DNA of 64,000 bases from Alkanindiges hydrocarboniclasticus (GTDB lineage: Bacteria; Pseudomonadota; Gammaproteobacteria; Pseudomonadales; Moraxellaceae), in assembly GCF_001982605.1 (NCBI RefSeq), contig NZ_MLCN01000008.1, positions 1 through 64,000 of the forward strand. Direction: 5' to 3'. Both the position numbers and the translations under genes were made by a program. Positions within the stretch are counted from its first letter, which is position 1. The number at the start of each line of letters is the position of its first letter. The notes under the pieces are model-generated. The model did no database searches. It was not told the DNA's origin and saw nothing but the letters and a program-made list of their open reading frames with translations. This document shows, piece after piece, positions 17,726 through 26,250 of this stretch.

Positions 17726-17796
17726 CTTGTTAAAGTCATTAGCATGGATTAAAGATTACCTAGACATTTCCTCATAGGTTCTAATCTTGCTGATAT

Positions 17797-17825
17797 AAAA
17801 AAGCCACAGCAAAACTGTGGCTTTT
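17797..17825 (-). terminator. Rho-independent terminator of the yibN-grxC-secB unit
   Basis: Arms AAAAGCCACAG and CTGTGGCTTTT with a 5-base loop; on the minus strand the hairpin is followed by six T. It begins 32 bp after the secB stop. Confidence 0.88.
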
Positions 17826-17857
17826 AGTGGCTTTAAGATCAGCCCTAATCATACTGC

Positions 17858-18322
17858 TTAAGCATTACCAGTGGCAGCCTGCTGTTGTTCCTGCTGGGCG
17901 CGCGCCAGATTTTCAGCAAAGGCTGCATCAAAGTTGATGGGTGCCAGCAGCAATTGCGGGAAGCTGCCTTTGGTCACGATATCATTGATGGCTTCACGGG
18001 CAAATGGAAACAAAATACTTGGGCAATAGGCACCAAGCAGTTGTGGCAGTTGTTCCTGATCAATATTTTCCATCAGGAAAATACCGGCTTGCTGGATTTC
18101 TGCAATAAACGCAGTTTCCTGCTGGTTTTCAGCGCTGACGGTGACTTTTAAAACCACTTCATAATGGGTGGTATCAATTTGTTCAGCACTGGACGACAGG
18201 TTGATATTTAATTCAGGTTGCCATTCCTTGGTAAATACTTTAGCGCTTGGTACTTCAAATGAAATATCTTTGGCGTAAATACGCTCAAGTGCCAGTTGTG
18301 GTTGAGCTTGTTGTTCACTCAT
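17858..18322 (-). CDS. secB: Protein-export chaperone SecB
   Basis: A 154-residue SecB, the tetrameric cytoplasmic chaperone that keeps preproteins unfolded and delivers them to SecA. The segment [17 protein letters not shown] near residues 94-110 is the most conserved part of the family, and the glutamine/alanine-rich tail is typical. Start ATG follows TTAGGGATATTTTT. It is the last gene of yibN-grxC-secB, a conserved proteobacterial arrangement. Confidence 0.96.
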   Translation of the reverse strand: MSEQQAQPQLALERIYAKDISFEVPSAKVFTKEWQPELNINLSSSAEQIDTTHYEVVLKVTVSAENQQETAFIAEIQQAGIFLMENIDQEQLPQLLGAYCPSILFPFAREAINDIVTKGSFPQLLLAPINFDAAFAENLARAQQEQQQAATGNA

Positions 18323-18362
18323 AAAAATATCCCTAATCTAGTTTCGTTAAACGTGTTGCAGT

Positions 18363-18384
18363 AAAAAATCGGTCTAAGCCGATT
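18363..18384 (-). terminator. Weak terminator overlapping the grxC stop
   Basis: On the minus strand AATCGG-CTTAGA-CCGATT is followed by a T-run (six A on the plus strand at 18363-18368), and the hairpin begins at the grxC stop codon. A 6-bp stem is weak, so partial readthrough into secB is likely. Confidence 0.5.
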
Positions 18385-18652
18385 AGCCATTATTGGCGTT
18401 CAACATTTCATCCAGCTTGCCCTGTTTATCTAGCGCATAGAGCTGGTCGAAGCCCCCAATAAACTGATCATTAATAAAAATTTGCGGTACAGTACGATGC
18501 TTGGTGCGTGCCATCAGTTCGGAACGTACTTCGCTGGGTTCCTTGTTCAGGTCAATTTCTTCATACGCAATATTCTTGCGCTGTAGTAACTGTTTTGCAC
18601 GGACACAGTACGGACAAACTGTTGTGGTATAAACAAGAACATTGGCACTCAT
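18383..18652 (-). CDS. grxC: Glutaredoxin 3
   Basis: An 89-residue glutaredoxin with the dithiol active site C-P-Y-C (Cys14-Cys17, preceded by T-T-V), the T-V-P-Q-I-F cis-proline motif near residue 55-60 and G-G-F-D-Q near 67. It reduces protein disulfides and mixed glutathione disulfides. Start ATG follows GGAGTACGATC. Located between yibN and secB. Confidence 0.96.
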   Translation of the reverse strand: MSANVLVYTTTVCPYCVRAKQLLQRKNIAYEEIDLNKEPSEVRSELMARTKHRTVPQIFINDQFIGGFDQLYALDKQGKLDEMLNANNG

Positions 18653-18717
18653 GATCGTACTCCAGTCAATTTCTATTTAATTTCTATGTTGTCAAAACCA
18701 GCAGCCGTCAAAAACGG

Positions 18718-19125
18718 TTAGCGTGCCTTGACCAGCGGTAAGCCCTGAGCCTTCCAGTTACTGATGCCACCGTCCAGACGATAGCATTTGGCATTGGCAA
18801 TCATTTGTACAGCAGAACCTGCCACCTGACCCATGTTGCAAATCATGACAATTGGACGGTCACTCTCGCGCAGCTCTTCAACATGATTTTTAAGCTGGCT
18901 GAATGGAATATTACGGCTTCCACTAATGTGTCCGGCCTTGAAGTCCTTTGCATCACGCAAGTCAACTAATAAAGCATTTTCACGCTGAATTAAAACGCCA
19001 AGGGACTGAGGAGATATCTTGTGGCCGCTACGACGGTTTTCAAGGATAAAAAACAAAACAATCAACACCCCCAGAATTCCAAATAGAAAGGGATGATTTT
19101 GCATAAACTCTAGCCAGCGTTCCAC
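18718..19125 (-). CDS. yibN: Membrane-anchored rhodanese-like protein YibN
   Basis: A 135-residue protein with one N-terminal membrane helix (F-L-F-G-I-L-G-V-L-I-V-L-F-F, about 13-27) and a rhodanese domain. The fold landmarks L-V-D-L-R-D-A-K-D-F-K-A-G-H (52-65) and the active cysteine in M-I-C-N-M-G-Q (near 94) are present. YibN has been associated with the Sec/YidC export machinery in E. coli, matching its linkage with secB. It starts with GTG at 19125, preceded by AGGTGCACT. Confidence 0.9.
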   Translation of the reverse strand: MERWLEFMQNHPFLFGILGVLIVLFFILENRRSGHKISPQSLGVLIQRENALLVDLRDAKDFKAGHISGSRNIPFSQLKNHVEELRESDRPIVMICNMGQVAGSAVQMIANAKCYRLDGGISNWKAQGLPLVKAR

Positions 19126-19295
19126 AGTGCACCTGATTACATCTAAAATTGCACACAGTATACCGATAATCTGCTGCTTTTTTGCAGGGTTTTATATGAT
19201 TGCTTTGTTTTAGGCCTACCGCATGAATGCAGACCTGATCATAAAAACAGGGACTATTTTAAATTACAGGATCAGACACGGATTAATCAGACCAG

Positions 19296-20345
19296 TTAGC
19301 CTTCGTTGTCGCGAACTTCAGCTTCCAGCCGATTCAGGCTTTTCAAGCGGCGTTCCAGAATTTCACCGCGCTGACTGGCCGCCAGCAGTGCACAGCCCGG
19401 TTCCTGTCGGTGCAGGCAATTGCGAAACTTGCAGGTGCCATAATAATCCTGCATTTCAACAAAACCAGACCGAATGGCATCCACATCCAGATGCCATACC
19501 CCAAACTCACGGATACCGGGTGAATCAATCAGTGCGCCACCCTCAGGTAAGGGGATCAGCTTGGTGGTGGTGGTGGTATGCTGGCCCAGCGCCGAATTTT
19601 CGGAAATAATATTGGTTTTTTGCAGTGCATTGGGTGCCAGAATATTAATCAGCGAACTCTTACCAACGCCGGATTGACCTACAAAAACCACCGTCTGGTT
19701 TGCCAGCCGGGCTTTCAGGTTGTCCAGTCCATGGGTTTTACTGGTAATCAGGGTTTCATAGCCCAAGGCCTGATATTCATCAAGCAACTGGTATAGCTCA
19801 TCATTTTCTTTTAACAGGTCAGATTTGTGCAGCACCAGCAACGGCTTGATGCCTGCCTGCTCACAAGCCACCAGATAACGGTCAATTAATAAGGGCGAAG
19901 GCACAGGCAACGGCGCAAATACAATCACAATCAGGCTAACGTTGGCTGCGACCGGTTTCACCTTGTGGTAACGATCCGGGCGGGTAAGCAGGGAAGAACG
20001 TGGATGCATGGCATTGATCACGCCAAGGCCAGTGTTGCTGTCAGCCTGCCAGCGTACCCGGTCACCGGTCACAAGCAATTCCAGATTGGTACGGGTGTGA
20101 CAGCGCCAGACTTCGCCTTCCACCACCGGACGCCAGAATGGCTCAGGTTCACCATCATTGACGACAGGCGGTATTTGTTGTTCGGGGACTGATAAAGCCT
20201 GCACTTCAAGCTGGCGGCCATAATGCGCGACAACCAGACCTTCGAGCTGCTGGCTGTCATCAAGGTCATGCTGGCGGCGTTCCTGCTGTGCCTGCATGCG
20301 GCGTTCCTGTTGTTCAGTCAGGCGACGTTTGCGGATTAAAGCCAT
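19296..20345 (-). CDS. rsgA: Small ribosomal subunit biogenesis GTPase RsgA
   Basis: A 349-residue circularly permuted GTPase acting in late 30S maturation. Order is OB-fold N-terminal domain, then L-H-K-S-D (G4), G-Q-S-G-V-G-K-S-S (G1, near residue 222-230), D-S-P-G-I (G3) and a C-terminal zinc domain with C-K-F-R-N-C-L-H-x5-C. The N-terminal Arg/Gln-rich stretch (E-Q-Q-E-R-R) fits RNA contact. It starts with ATG at 20345. Confidence 0.96.
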   Translation of the reverse strand: MALIRKRRLTEQQERRMQAQQERRQHDLDDSQQLEGLVVAHYGRQLEVQALSVPEQQIPPVVNDGEPEPFWRPVVEGEVWRCHTRTNLELLVTGDRVRWQADSNTGLGVINAMHPRSSLLTRPDRYHKVKPVAANVSLIVIVFAPLPVPSPLLIDRYLVACEQAGIKPLLVLHKSDLLKENDELYQLLDEYQALGYETLITSKTHGLDNLKARLANQTVVFVGQSGVGKSSLINILAPNALQKTNIISENSALGQHTTTTTKLIPLPEGGALIDSPGIREFGVWHLDVDAIRSGFVEMQDYYGTCKFRNCLHRQEPGCALLAASQRGEILERRLKSLNRLEAEVRDNEG

Positions 20346-20561
20346 AAGCCTAAAAAAGCTCCATTATAAGTATCCAGTCCCGTTGGGGATTACTGTGAAA
20401 AAGTGTTTATTAGTATACGTTCTAATTAATCGAGCAGGTAAGATTTATCGGCGAAGAAGGTAAATGGCTGGGATGACATGCAAGTCTGGTTCAATTATTT
20501 TTATAGTATTGATGGTCAAAACTGATTTTTATCAGGACAAAAAATGCAATGGCCTAAAACT

Positions 20562-20589
20562 AAAAACCCCGCACCTTTCGGCGCGGGGT
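20562..20589 (-). terminator. Strong orphan rho-independent terminator
   Basis: Arms ACCCCGC (20566-20572) and GCGGGGT (20583-20589), extended by CC/GG around a TTTC loop; on the minus strand it is followed by TTTTTAGTTTT. No protein gene on the minus strand between here and orn can explain it, pointing to a non-coding transcript. rsgA begins farther downstream on the same strand. Confidence 0.85.
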
Positions 20590-20690
20590 CCTTCAATTGC
20601 CCACCGCTAAGAGCAGGCAACAGAACAGGGACCATTAATATAGCCGAAAATTTAGCACTGCAAAGTAGCAGGGAGTGACTGGACAGTTTG
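20562..20690 (-). ncRNA. Candidate small RNA, family not recognised
   Basis: Upstream of the orphan minus-strand terminator the transcript would contain a closing stem GGTCC (20624-20628 region) with GGACC (about 20587-20591), partly competing with the terminator, and an inner TTGCC...GGCAA pairing. No ORF with a ribosome binding site fits. The 5' end is a guess (about 20690). It could be an sRNA, an attenuated leader of rsgA, or a leftover. It does not look like 6S, tmRNA, 4.5S or a known riboswitch to me. Confidence 0.35.
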
Positions 20691-21031
20691 TCTACAATAA
20701 GAAATAAGCACTTGACGTTTTAAAAAATAGTTATTTTGATAAATTTATAGCCATTTTAAGTATAGCGCATATAAACCACAATGAATTGGCCGAAAAATTC
20801 ATTTCATTGGTCAGTTCGGTCAATAACTGCACATTCTGATCTTTTGCCAACATTATTGAAAAAGACGGGTGCTACTGAAAAAGTAAGTCAAAAGTTTTAA
20901 TAACGCTGCAAGTGTTTAAATAAAGTAATTTAAATCAATGAATTGTTGTGAAGTTTTTTTATTGATTTAGCAAGACCTGTGAGTTTGCTAATATAGCGTC
21001 TTTACAGCAAGACAGTGTGGATGCAACAACG

Positions 21032-21580
21032 ATGAGTAGCAGCGATCAGCGCTTAATATGGATTGACCTGGAAATGACCGGCCTGGATACCGACCGTGAT
21101 CATATTATTGAAATTGCTACCATTGTTACTGATGAGCATTTGAATATTTTGGCAGAAGGGCCGGTGCTGACTGTGCATCAGAGCGATCAGGTACTTAACG
21201 GCATGGATGAGTGGAACACCCGTCAGCATGGGCAGTCTGGTCTGGTTGAACGGGTACGCCGTAGTACCCTGACCAGTCAGGATGCCGAAGCGCAAACCAT
21301 TGCTTTCCTGAAAAAATGGGTTGACCCCAAAAAATCACCAATGTGTGGCAATTCCATTTGTCAGGATCGCCGCTTTATGCATCGCGAAATGCCGGCACTT
21401 GAGCAATATTTCCATTATCGCAATCTGGATGTGTCATCAGTTAAAGAACTGGCCCGCCGCTGGCGTCCCGAGATTATGTCGGGTCTGAAAAAGCAGGCAA
21501 CCCATCTGGCACTGGATGATATTCGTGATTCGATTCGCGAACTCAAATACTACCGTGAGTATTTTTTTAGAATCAATTAA
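21032..21580 (+). CDS. orn: Oligoribonuclease
   Basis: A 182-residue DEDD-family 3'-5' exoribonuclease that degrades 2-5-mers and pGpG, the product of c-di-GMP breakdown. Exo I is visible as [10 protein letters not shown] (9-18), with H-I-I-E-I-A following and the late H-x-A-L-D-D-I motif. An in-frame GTG at 21017 would add five residues; ATG 21032 (M-S-S-S-D-Q-R-L) matches the usual 181-182-residue length. Its pGpG role connects it functionally to the c-di-GMP enzymes in the window. Confidence 0.95.
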   Translation: MSSSDQRLIWIDLEMTGLDTDRDHIIEIATIVTDEHLNILAEGPVLTVHQSDQVLNGMDEWNTRQHGQSGLVERVRRSTLTSQDAEAQTIAFLKKWVDPKKSPMCGNSICQDRRFMHREMPALEQYFHYRNLDVSSVKELARRWRPEIMSGLKKQATHLALDDIRDSIRELKYYREYFFRIN

Positions 21581-21802
21581 TCACTAAAACTAGGCAGATA
21601 GCATATTGGCATTTATGCGTATGTTATCTGACTTTTATCACAGTTTGTCGTAAGTCTAATGATTTAGTAGACAAAATTTCATCAGAACGCTATTGTCAAG
21701 GCTACATGGAAGTAGCGGTTAATTTTATGCCAGTTAAACTGTATTAAAAACAGTCTGGCAAGTTTAACCATTTAGTTGTCCCACGCTAATGAGGACAGTG
21801 TT

Positions 21803-22960
21803 ATGGGATTTAACAATAGCATTGTAAGGTATTTTGACGATGTGCTGGACTGGACGCCGGTACGCAAGTCATTGCTGGTTCTAATTATTTTAACGGTCAT
21901 TTTAGTGCACTACTGGTTATTTCAGGTGTACCAGACTTATTTTCCCAGCAAATATATTAATTACGACATCTTAATGACGCTGCAATGGGGCTTGCCGTTC
22001 CTGATTTTTTTAACCAGTGTGCTGATCTATGTTGGCAAGCAGGTAAAGGACAAGGAATGGGCACAGCAATTATTTGCCTGTATCAGCACGTTTTACTATG
22101 CAATTTCTCTGGTGATTCTGGGCTATACCATTGGCCTGTCCAATATTACTACCGGCCTGGTCATGGCAGGCGCACCACTGTTTGGCTTTGTGCTGTTCCA
22201 GCGTCATATTGTCTATGCTGCTTTTGGCACCGCGGCCGTGCTGATCATTGCACTATCGGCATTAAGTGCCTACGGTCATATTCCGTATGGTCCGTTGTTC
22301 AAGCCTGAATTTTTTTATGAGTTTAAGGCGCGTCCGTTTTATTTGCTGTGCATGATTTATTTTGCCCTGCCGCATTTTATTACTATCTTCGGGTTTTGTG
22401 ACTTGTTCTTCATTCGCTGGCGGCAGCGTGAGCGCAATATTCACCATATCAGTATTACTGACAGCCTGACCAATTTATACAACCGTCGTGCCATTACAAA
22501 TTGTCTGGAAGCCTCGCTCGAGCAAAACGCTGATCTGGCCTTTCCGGTGTCTGTGGTATTGCTGGATGTTGACTTGTTTAAAAGAATCAATGATGCGCAT
22601 GGCCATGCAATTGGTGATAAAGCCCTGCAAGTGGTAGCAGCCACGTTGCAAAGCACCTTGCGTAAAGCCGATCAGGTCGGGCGCTATGGGGGCGAGGAGT
22701 TCCTGATTGTGCTGAGCCAGACTGAACTGGAACAGGCGGTAATTATTGCAGAGCGCTGCCGGGTTGCCATTAGCAATGCCTATGTGAGTGATGAGCATGA
22801 CCAGCGTTTGCAGGTGACTGCAAGTTTTGGGGTGAGTTGCAGCGAGCAGTGTGGTTATCAGCTGGATAAAATTGTACGTCAGGCTGATAAATACCTGTAT
22901 GAGGCCAAGCATCAGGGCCGCAACCAAGTGGTTTCAATTTTAAATACAATTCGCACTTAA
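21803..22960 (+). CDS. Membrane-bound diguanylate cyclase (GGDEF)
   Basis: A 385-residue protein with six hydrophobic segments in the first 200 residues (an integral membrane sensor) followed by a GGDEF domain (about 215-380). The active loop is intact: R-Y-G-G-E-E-F. D-V-D-L-F-K-R-I-N-D precedes it, as in active cyclases. An upstream R-x-x-D inhibitory site is not obvious; the sequence there reads T-L-R-K-A-D-Q-V-G-R-Y. It should make c-di-GMP in the cytoplasm. TTG 21776 is in frame, but ATG 21803 has GAGGA seven bases upstream. Confidence 0.93.
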   Translation: MGFNNSIVRYFDDVLDWTPVRKSLLVLIILTVILVHYWLFQVYQTYFPSKYINYDILMTLQWGLPFLIFLTSVLIYVGKQVKDKEWAQQLFACISTFYYAISLVILGYTIGLSNITTGLVMAGAPLFGFVLFQRHIVYAAFGTAAVLIIALSALSAYGHIPYGPLFKPEFFYEFKARPFYLLCMIYFALPHFITIFGFCDLFFIRWRQRERNIHHISITDSLTNLYNRRAITNCLEASLEQNADLAFPVSVVLLDVDLFKRINDAHGHAIGDKALQVVAATLQSTLRKADQVGRYGGEEFLIVLSQTELEQAVIIAERCRVAISNAYVSDEHDQRLQVTASFGVSCSEQCGYQLDKIVRQADKYLYEAKHQGRNQVVSILNTIRT

Positions 22961-23028
22961 CTCTTCATATAATGATGATGAATCCATGCTGTAATCTGTA
23001 AAATCTGTGATGCAACTGAATAAAGAGA

Positions 23029-23769
23029 ATGAAGATGCAAAGTAATAATCCCATGTTTAAAAAGGTCACGTTTGATGCGGCCTACACCGAACCGATGACG
23101 GTTGCCGGGGCAGTCAACAAAGCGGTCCTGATGACAGGCGTGGCCACAGCTATTGCACTGGTGTTTTATTTTTACTGTTTAAACCTTGGCTATACCAATA
23201 GTCCTGCCATGCTGGGTGCCATTGTTGGGGCAATTGGCGGTCTGGTGCTGGCATTGATTATGGCATTTAAGCCACAAACCAGTAGTAGTCTGGCATTGCC
23301 GTATGCGGTACTGGAAGGGTTGTTTCTGGGCGGTATTTCGGCAGCCTATGAATACCGTTTTCCGGGCTTGCCACTGATTGCTGTGGCTGCGACCTTTGTG
23401 ACCACCTTTGGTTTGCTCGGCTTATACAAGGCTAAAATTATTCAGGCCACTGAAAAATTCAAGGCCGTGGTGCTGTCTGCCACGCTGGCCATTGTAATTT
23501 TATATGTGGTGCAGTGGATCATGGTACTGGCATTTGGAAACAGCATTCCATTCCTGTTTGAAAACGGCATGATTGGTTTGGGCTTTGCGGCCTTTGTGGC
23601 GGTAATTGCTTCATTAAACCTGATTCTGGATTTTGATCTGGTTGAGCGCTCTGCTGAATACCAAGCGCCTAAATACATGGAGTGGTTTTGTGGCGTTGCG
23701 CTACTGGCGACTCTGGTATGGATGTATATTTCATTCCTGCGCCTGCTGGGTATTATCCGTTCCAACTAA
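23029..23769 (+). CDS. Bax inhibitor-1/YccA family membrane protein
   Basis: A 246-residue polytopic membrane protein with about seven hydrophobic helices. The N terminus carries N-P-M-F-K-K-V-T-F-D, typical of the YetJ-like bacterial BI-1 branch, and the C-terminal half has L-N-L-I-L-D-F-D-L-V-E (pairs of acidic residues forming the proposed pH-sensing diaspartyl site). A calcium-leak or membrane-protein quality role is known for relatives. An ATG two codons in (23035) has better spacing from AAGAGA. Confidence 0.9.
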   Translation: MKMQSNNPMFKKVTFDAAYTEPMTVAGAVNKAVLMTGVATAIALVFYFYCLNLGYTNSPAMLGAIVGAIGGLVLALIMAFKPQTSSSLALPYAVLEGLFLGGISAAYEYRFPGLPLIAVAATFVTTFGLLGLYKAKIIQATEKFKAVVLSATLAIVILYVVQWIMVLAFGNSIPFLFENGMIGLGFAAFVAVIASLNLILDFDLVERSAEYQAPKYMEWFCGVALLATLVWMYISFLRLLGIIRSN

Positions 23770-23790
23770 GAACGTATTGATGTCATCAGT

Positions 23791-23826
23791 AAGCCTCAAG
23801 ACAGAAATGTTTTGAGGCTTTTTTAT
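23791..23826 (+). terminator. Rho-independent terminator
   Basis: Stem AAGCCTCAA (23791-23799) with TTGAGGCTT (23812-23820), 12-base loop, followed by T-run to 23824. Located 22 bp after the Bax inhibitor-like gene. Confidence 0.9.
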
Positions 23827-23926
23827 TGATGACGGAGTAAATGTGCGACAATGGGCCATCTTTATATTATTTATTCTGTAGAGCTTCTCGTGCTAACCAA
23901 AGCCCGGGGCGAGGAAAACAAAGCGC

Positions 23927-24442
23927 ATGACATCTGATTTATCCAACAACTCGCCAGAGCAGGCCATTACTTACTTAAACAGTTTAAAGCAAACCGCGCT
24001 GGATGAAGAGGCGCAGTCCTTTATCCGTAATAACCTGAATAAGTCCAACGAGGCCAGCACTTATACCACGGCATTTAGTCTGTTATACCAGCATTATGAA
24101 GAAATGCTGCAACAAGCCACTATTGCTGCATTTGGCTTAAATGACTTTCAGGCGAAAAAAATACTGTATAAAAAAGATCGTGTGCGCCTGTTTAAAAAGC
24201 ATGGTATTGATTTTAATGCACTGGCTGGTGCTGATGCGATGAACACCTTGTCGCTGATTGTGAATGCCTCACATTATGAAGGGCTGGTGACCGAAGCATT
24301 GGCAGATAAATTTCCGTACTGGAAGGAAGGCTTTGCCATGGTGCAACTGGATCAGGCCTATAAAAAACTGGTGCCCCAATGTATTGAGCATCAGCAGGCT
24401 TTGCTGGATGCCTTGATTAATGTGGTACAGGGACAGCGCTAA
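23927..24442 (+). CDS. Unrecognised cytoplasmic alpha-helical protein
   Basis: A 171-residue protein with no signal peptide or membrane segment. It appears mostly helical: an N-terminal acidic/amphipathic half and a C-terminal half ending in a helix (Q-A-L-L-D-A-L-I-N-V-V). The start ATG follows GAGGAAAAC. I do not recognise a family. It has its own upstream gap after the terminator at 23791-23826, so it is probably monocistronic. Composition is similar to its neighbours and it looks like a real gene. Confidence 0.72.
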   Translation: MTSDLSNNSPEQAITYLNSLKQTALDEEAQSFIRNNLNKSNEASTYTTAFSLLYQHYEEMLQQATIAAFGLNDFQAKKILYKKDRVRLFKKHGIDFNALAGADAMNTLSLIVNASHYEGLVTEALADKFPYWKEGFAMVQLDQAYKKLVPQCIEHQQALLDALINVVQGQR

Positions 24443-24519
24443 GCAGCTACTGGTTTTACTTGCCCGCAGCAGTAATTTATATACGGCTGCGGTGTATTTA
24501 TACAGCTGAATTCATGCTT

Positions 24520-25173
24520 TTATAAATCCATAATTTTGTCTTTTTGCGCTAAAGCACGCTGCACCGCAGGACGTGCTTTTAGACGCTCAATCCAGTCGTT
24601 TACATGCGGATATTCAGCAATACTAATATCCTGCCATTCCCAGCTTAAGGCCCAGCCAATCATGGCCATGTCAGCAATGGAGTACTCACCAGCCACATAA
24701 TCACGGTCTGCCAGTCGCTGGTTTAGCACGCCATACAGGCGCTTGGTTTCATCCACATAACGGTTAATGGCATAGGGGATTTTTTCCGGGGCAAAGCGGT
24801 TGAAGTGATGGTTTTGTCCCAGCATGGGGCCAAAGCCGCCCATTTGCCACATCAGCCATTGTTCGACTTCAATCCGCTGGCGTTCATCCTGCGGATAAAA
24901 TAAACCAGTTTTACGACCCAGATATTGCAAGATTGCACCAGATTCAAAAATGGAAATCGGCTGGTCATCCGGCCCATTGGGGTCAATAATGGCAGGCATC
25001 CGGTTGTTGGGTGAAATATCCAGAAACGCTGGCTTGAACTGGTCACCCTTGCGGATATCAACCAGTTGTATTTCATAGGGAAGCTGCATTTCTTCCAGTG
25101 CAATGGTGATTTTATGGCCATTGGGCGTAGGAAAATAAAAAAGCTGGATAGGTGCTTGCGTGCCTGTTGTCAT
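24520..25173 (-). CDS. Glutathione S-transferase family protein (YfcG/YghU-like)
   Basis: A 217-residue GST. The N-terminal thioredoxin-like domain has F-Y-F-P-T-P-N-G-H-K (Thr/Asn-type active site, as in disulfide-bond oxidoreductases YfcG/YghU), N-N-R-M-P-A-I-I-D-P and the G-site F-E-S-G-A-I-L near residue 80. The C-terminal helical domain has Y-S-I-A-D-M-A. A GTG start at 25242 would add 23 residues, but ATG 25173 gives the family length of about 215. Confidence 0.9.
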   Translation of the reverse strand: MTTGTQAPIQLFYFPTPNGHKITIALEEMQLPYEIQLVDIRKGDQFKPAFLDISPNNRMPAIIDPNGPDDQPISIFESGAILQYLGRKTGLFYPQDERQRIEVEQWLMWQMGGFGPMLGQNHHFNRFAPEKIPYAINRYVDETKRLYGVLNQRLADRDYVAGEYSIADMAMIGWALSWEWQDISIAEYPHVNDWIERLKARPAVQRALAQKDKIMDL

Positions 25174-25476
25174 GTTGATACCAGAGTATTTTCTATCGTT
25201 AAAGATATAGCGCGTCGCTTTTTGAATATCAAGTTTAATCACGTGTGCCTAAACGGCCATTTTTTCATCATCAGCAAAGTCTCGCTTATGTGGCATCAGG
25301 TGTATTAATCCGGCCCTGACAATAATACATATTGTTTGCTCGAAAACTCTGCTATAAGTTCCTTTTTGGAACTAAAAGTACTTAATAATCGGCTTGACTC
25401 ACCCAGTTGCTGATCGCAGTAAAACCGCACATCACAAATGTTGAAGCGGGTCAGGTCTAGCAGTATGGATAGATAA
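25174..25476. other. Divergent promoter region, GST and SDR genes (303 bp)
   Basis: The space between the divergent GST and SDR genes. It is AT-rich around 25320-25390 and should contain both promoters. I see no clear operator palindrome, riboswitch or small gene. Confidence 0.5.
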
Positions 25477-26250
25477 ATGATGAATACTAAAACGTTAACA
25501 CAAGCGGTAATCCGCCAGCGTTGTGCAGTCGTAATTGGCGTAGGTGCATCACAGGGGATTGGCGCTGCAGTGAGCCGCCGTATTGGCCGAGAAGGCCTGC
25601 TGGTTTATGTGGTAGGGCGCACGCAGGAAAAGCTGGATCGGGTGGTTGCCGAAGTTCAGCAGGCTGGTGGGCAGGCAGAAAGTTATATTCTGGATGCCAC
25701 TAAAGTCAGTCAGGTAGAGGCATTATTCAGCCATATTCACGCCCGTCAGCAGGCCATTGCTCTGGTAGTCCATAATGTAGGCAGTAATATGCCATCGCGG
25801 TTTTTAAAAAGTAGCCTGAGCTTTTTTGACAGCATGTGGCGTTTGACATTTTTATCAGGCTTTTTGGTGGGCCAGCAAGCGGTTAAAACCATGCAACAGC
25901 AGGGACAGGGAACCCTCATTTTTACCGGGGCCAGTGCCTCAATTCGCGGCAAGCCCTATTTTGCGGCATTTACCACAGGCAAGGCTGCACTAAGAGCGTA
26001 TGCGCAAGGACTGGCAAAAGAATTAAATCCGCAGAATATTCATATTGCGCATGTGGTGGTTGATGGCATGGTGGATGGAGAGCGTATTAATCAAGCTGTG
26101 TTTGGTTTGGGCCGTATGCTGCGTCAAACGCGAGGCGGGGGCGGCTTGAATATTGAAGCCATTGCCGAAAACTACTGGATGCTGCATCAGCAGGCTAAAC
26201 CATTGTGGACGCACGAGCTGGATTTACGGCCTTATAGTGAGAAATTTTAA
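25477..26250 (+). CDS. Atypical SDR-fold protein lacking the catalytic tyrosine
   Basis: A 257-residue Rossmann-fold protein of the short-chain dehydrogenase/reductase superfamily. The nucleotide motif G-A-S-Q-G-I-G (23-29) is present, and the V-V-H-N-V-G segment replaces N-N-A-G. At the catalytic Y-x-x-x-K site it reads F165-T-T-G-K169, so the general-base tyrosine is phenylalanine, although the upstream Ser (G-A-S-A-S, 151-155) and Lys remain. Tyr161 four residues upstream might substitute. Its TAA overlaps the ATG of the next SDR-like gene (TAATG), so the two are coupled. Confidence 0.85.
   Translation: MMNTKTLTQAVIRQRCAVVIGVGASQGIGAAVSRRIGREGLLVYVVGRTQEKLDRVVAEVQQAGGQAESYILDATKVSQVEALFSHIHARQQAIALVVHNVGSNMPSRFLKSSLSFFDSMWRLTFLSGFLVGQQAVKTMQQQGQGTLIFTGASASIRGKPYFAAFTTGKAALRAYAQGLAKELNPQNIHIAHVVVDGMVDGERINQAVFGLGRMLRQTRGGGGLNIEAIAENYWMLHQQAKPLWTHELDLRPYSEKF

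Larger units (their letters stand above)
20346..21031. other. rsgA-orn intergenic region (686 bp)
   Basis: No protein gene is convincing here. The left part holds a strong minus-strand terminator (20562-20589) and a structured stretch upstream of it, annotated separately. The right part is AT-rich and contains a -35-like TTGACG (20712-20717) on the plus strand without a convincing -10 at the right spacing, plus the presumed orn promoter. Confidence 0.6.

Noticed and set aside
20712-20740. TTGACG as a plus-strand promoter upstream of orn
   Set aside because: No acceptable -10 hexamer at 16-18 bases and the putative start would leave a leader of about 300 bases; kept only as a remark.
25477-26250. 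Frameshift or sequencing error as the reason for the missing SDR tyrosine
   Set aside because: The frame is intact on both sides, the Phe codon is a single clean substitution in a well-aligned helix, and the neighbouring Lys and Ser are in place.
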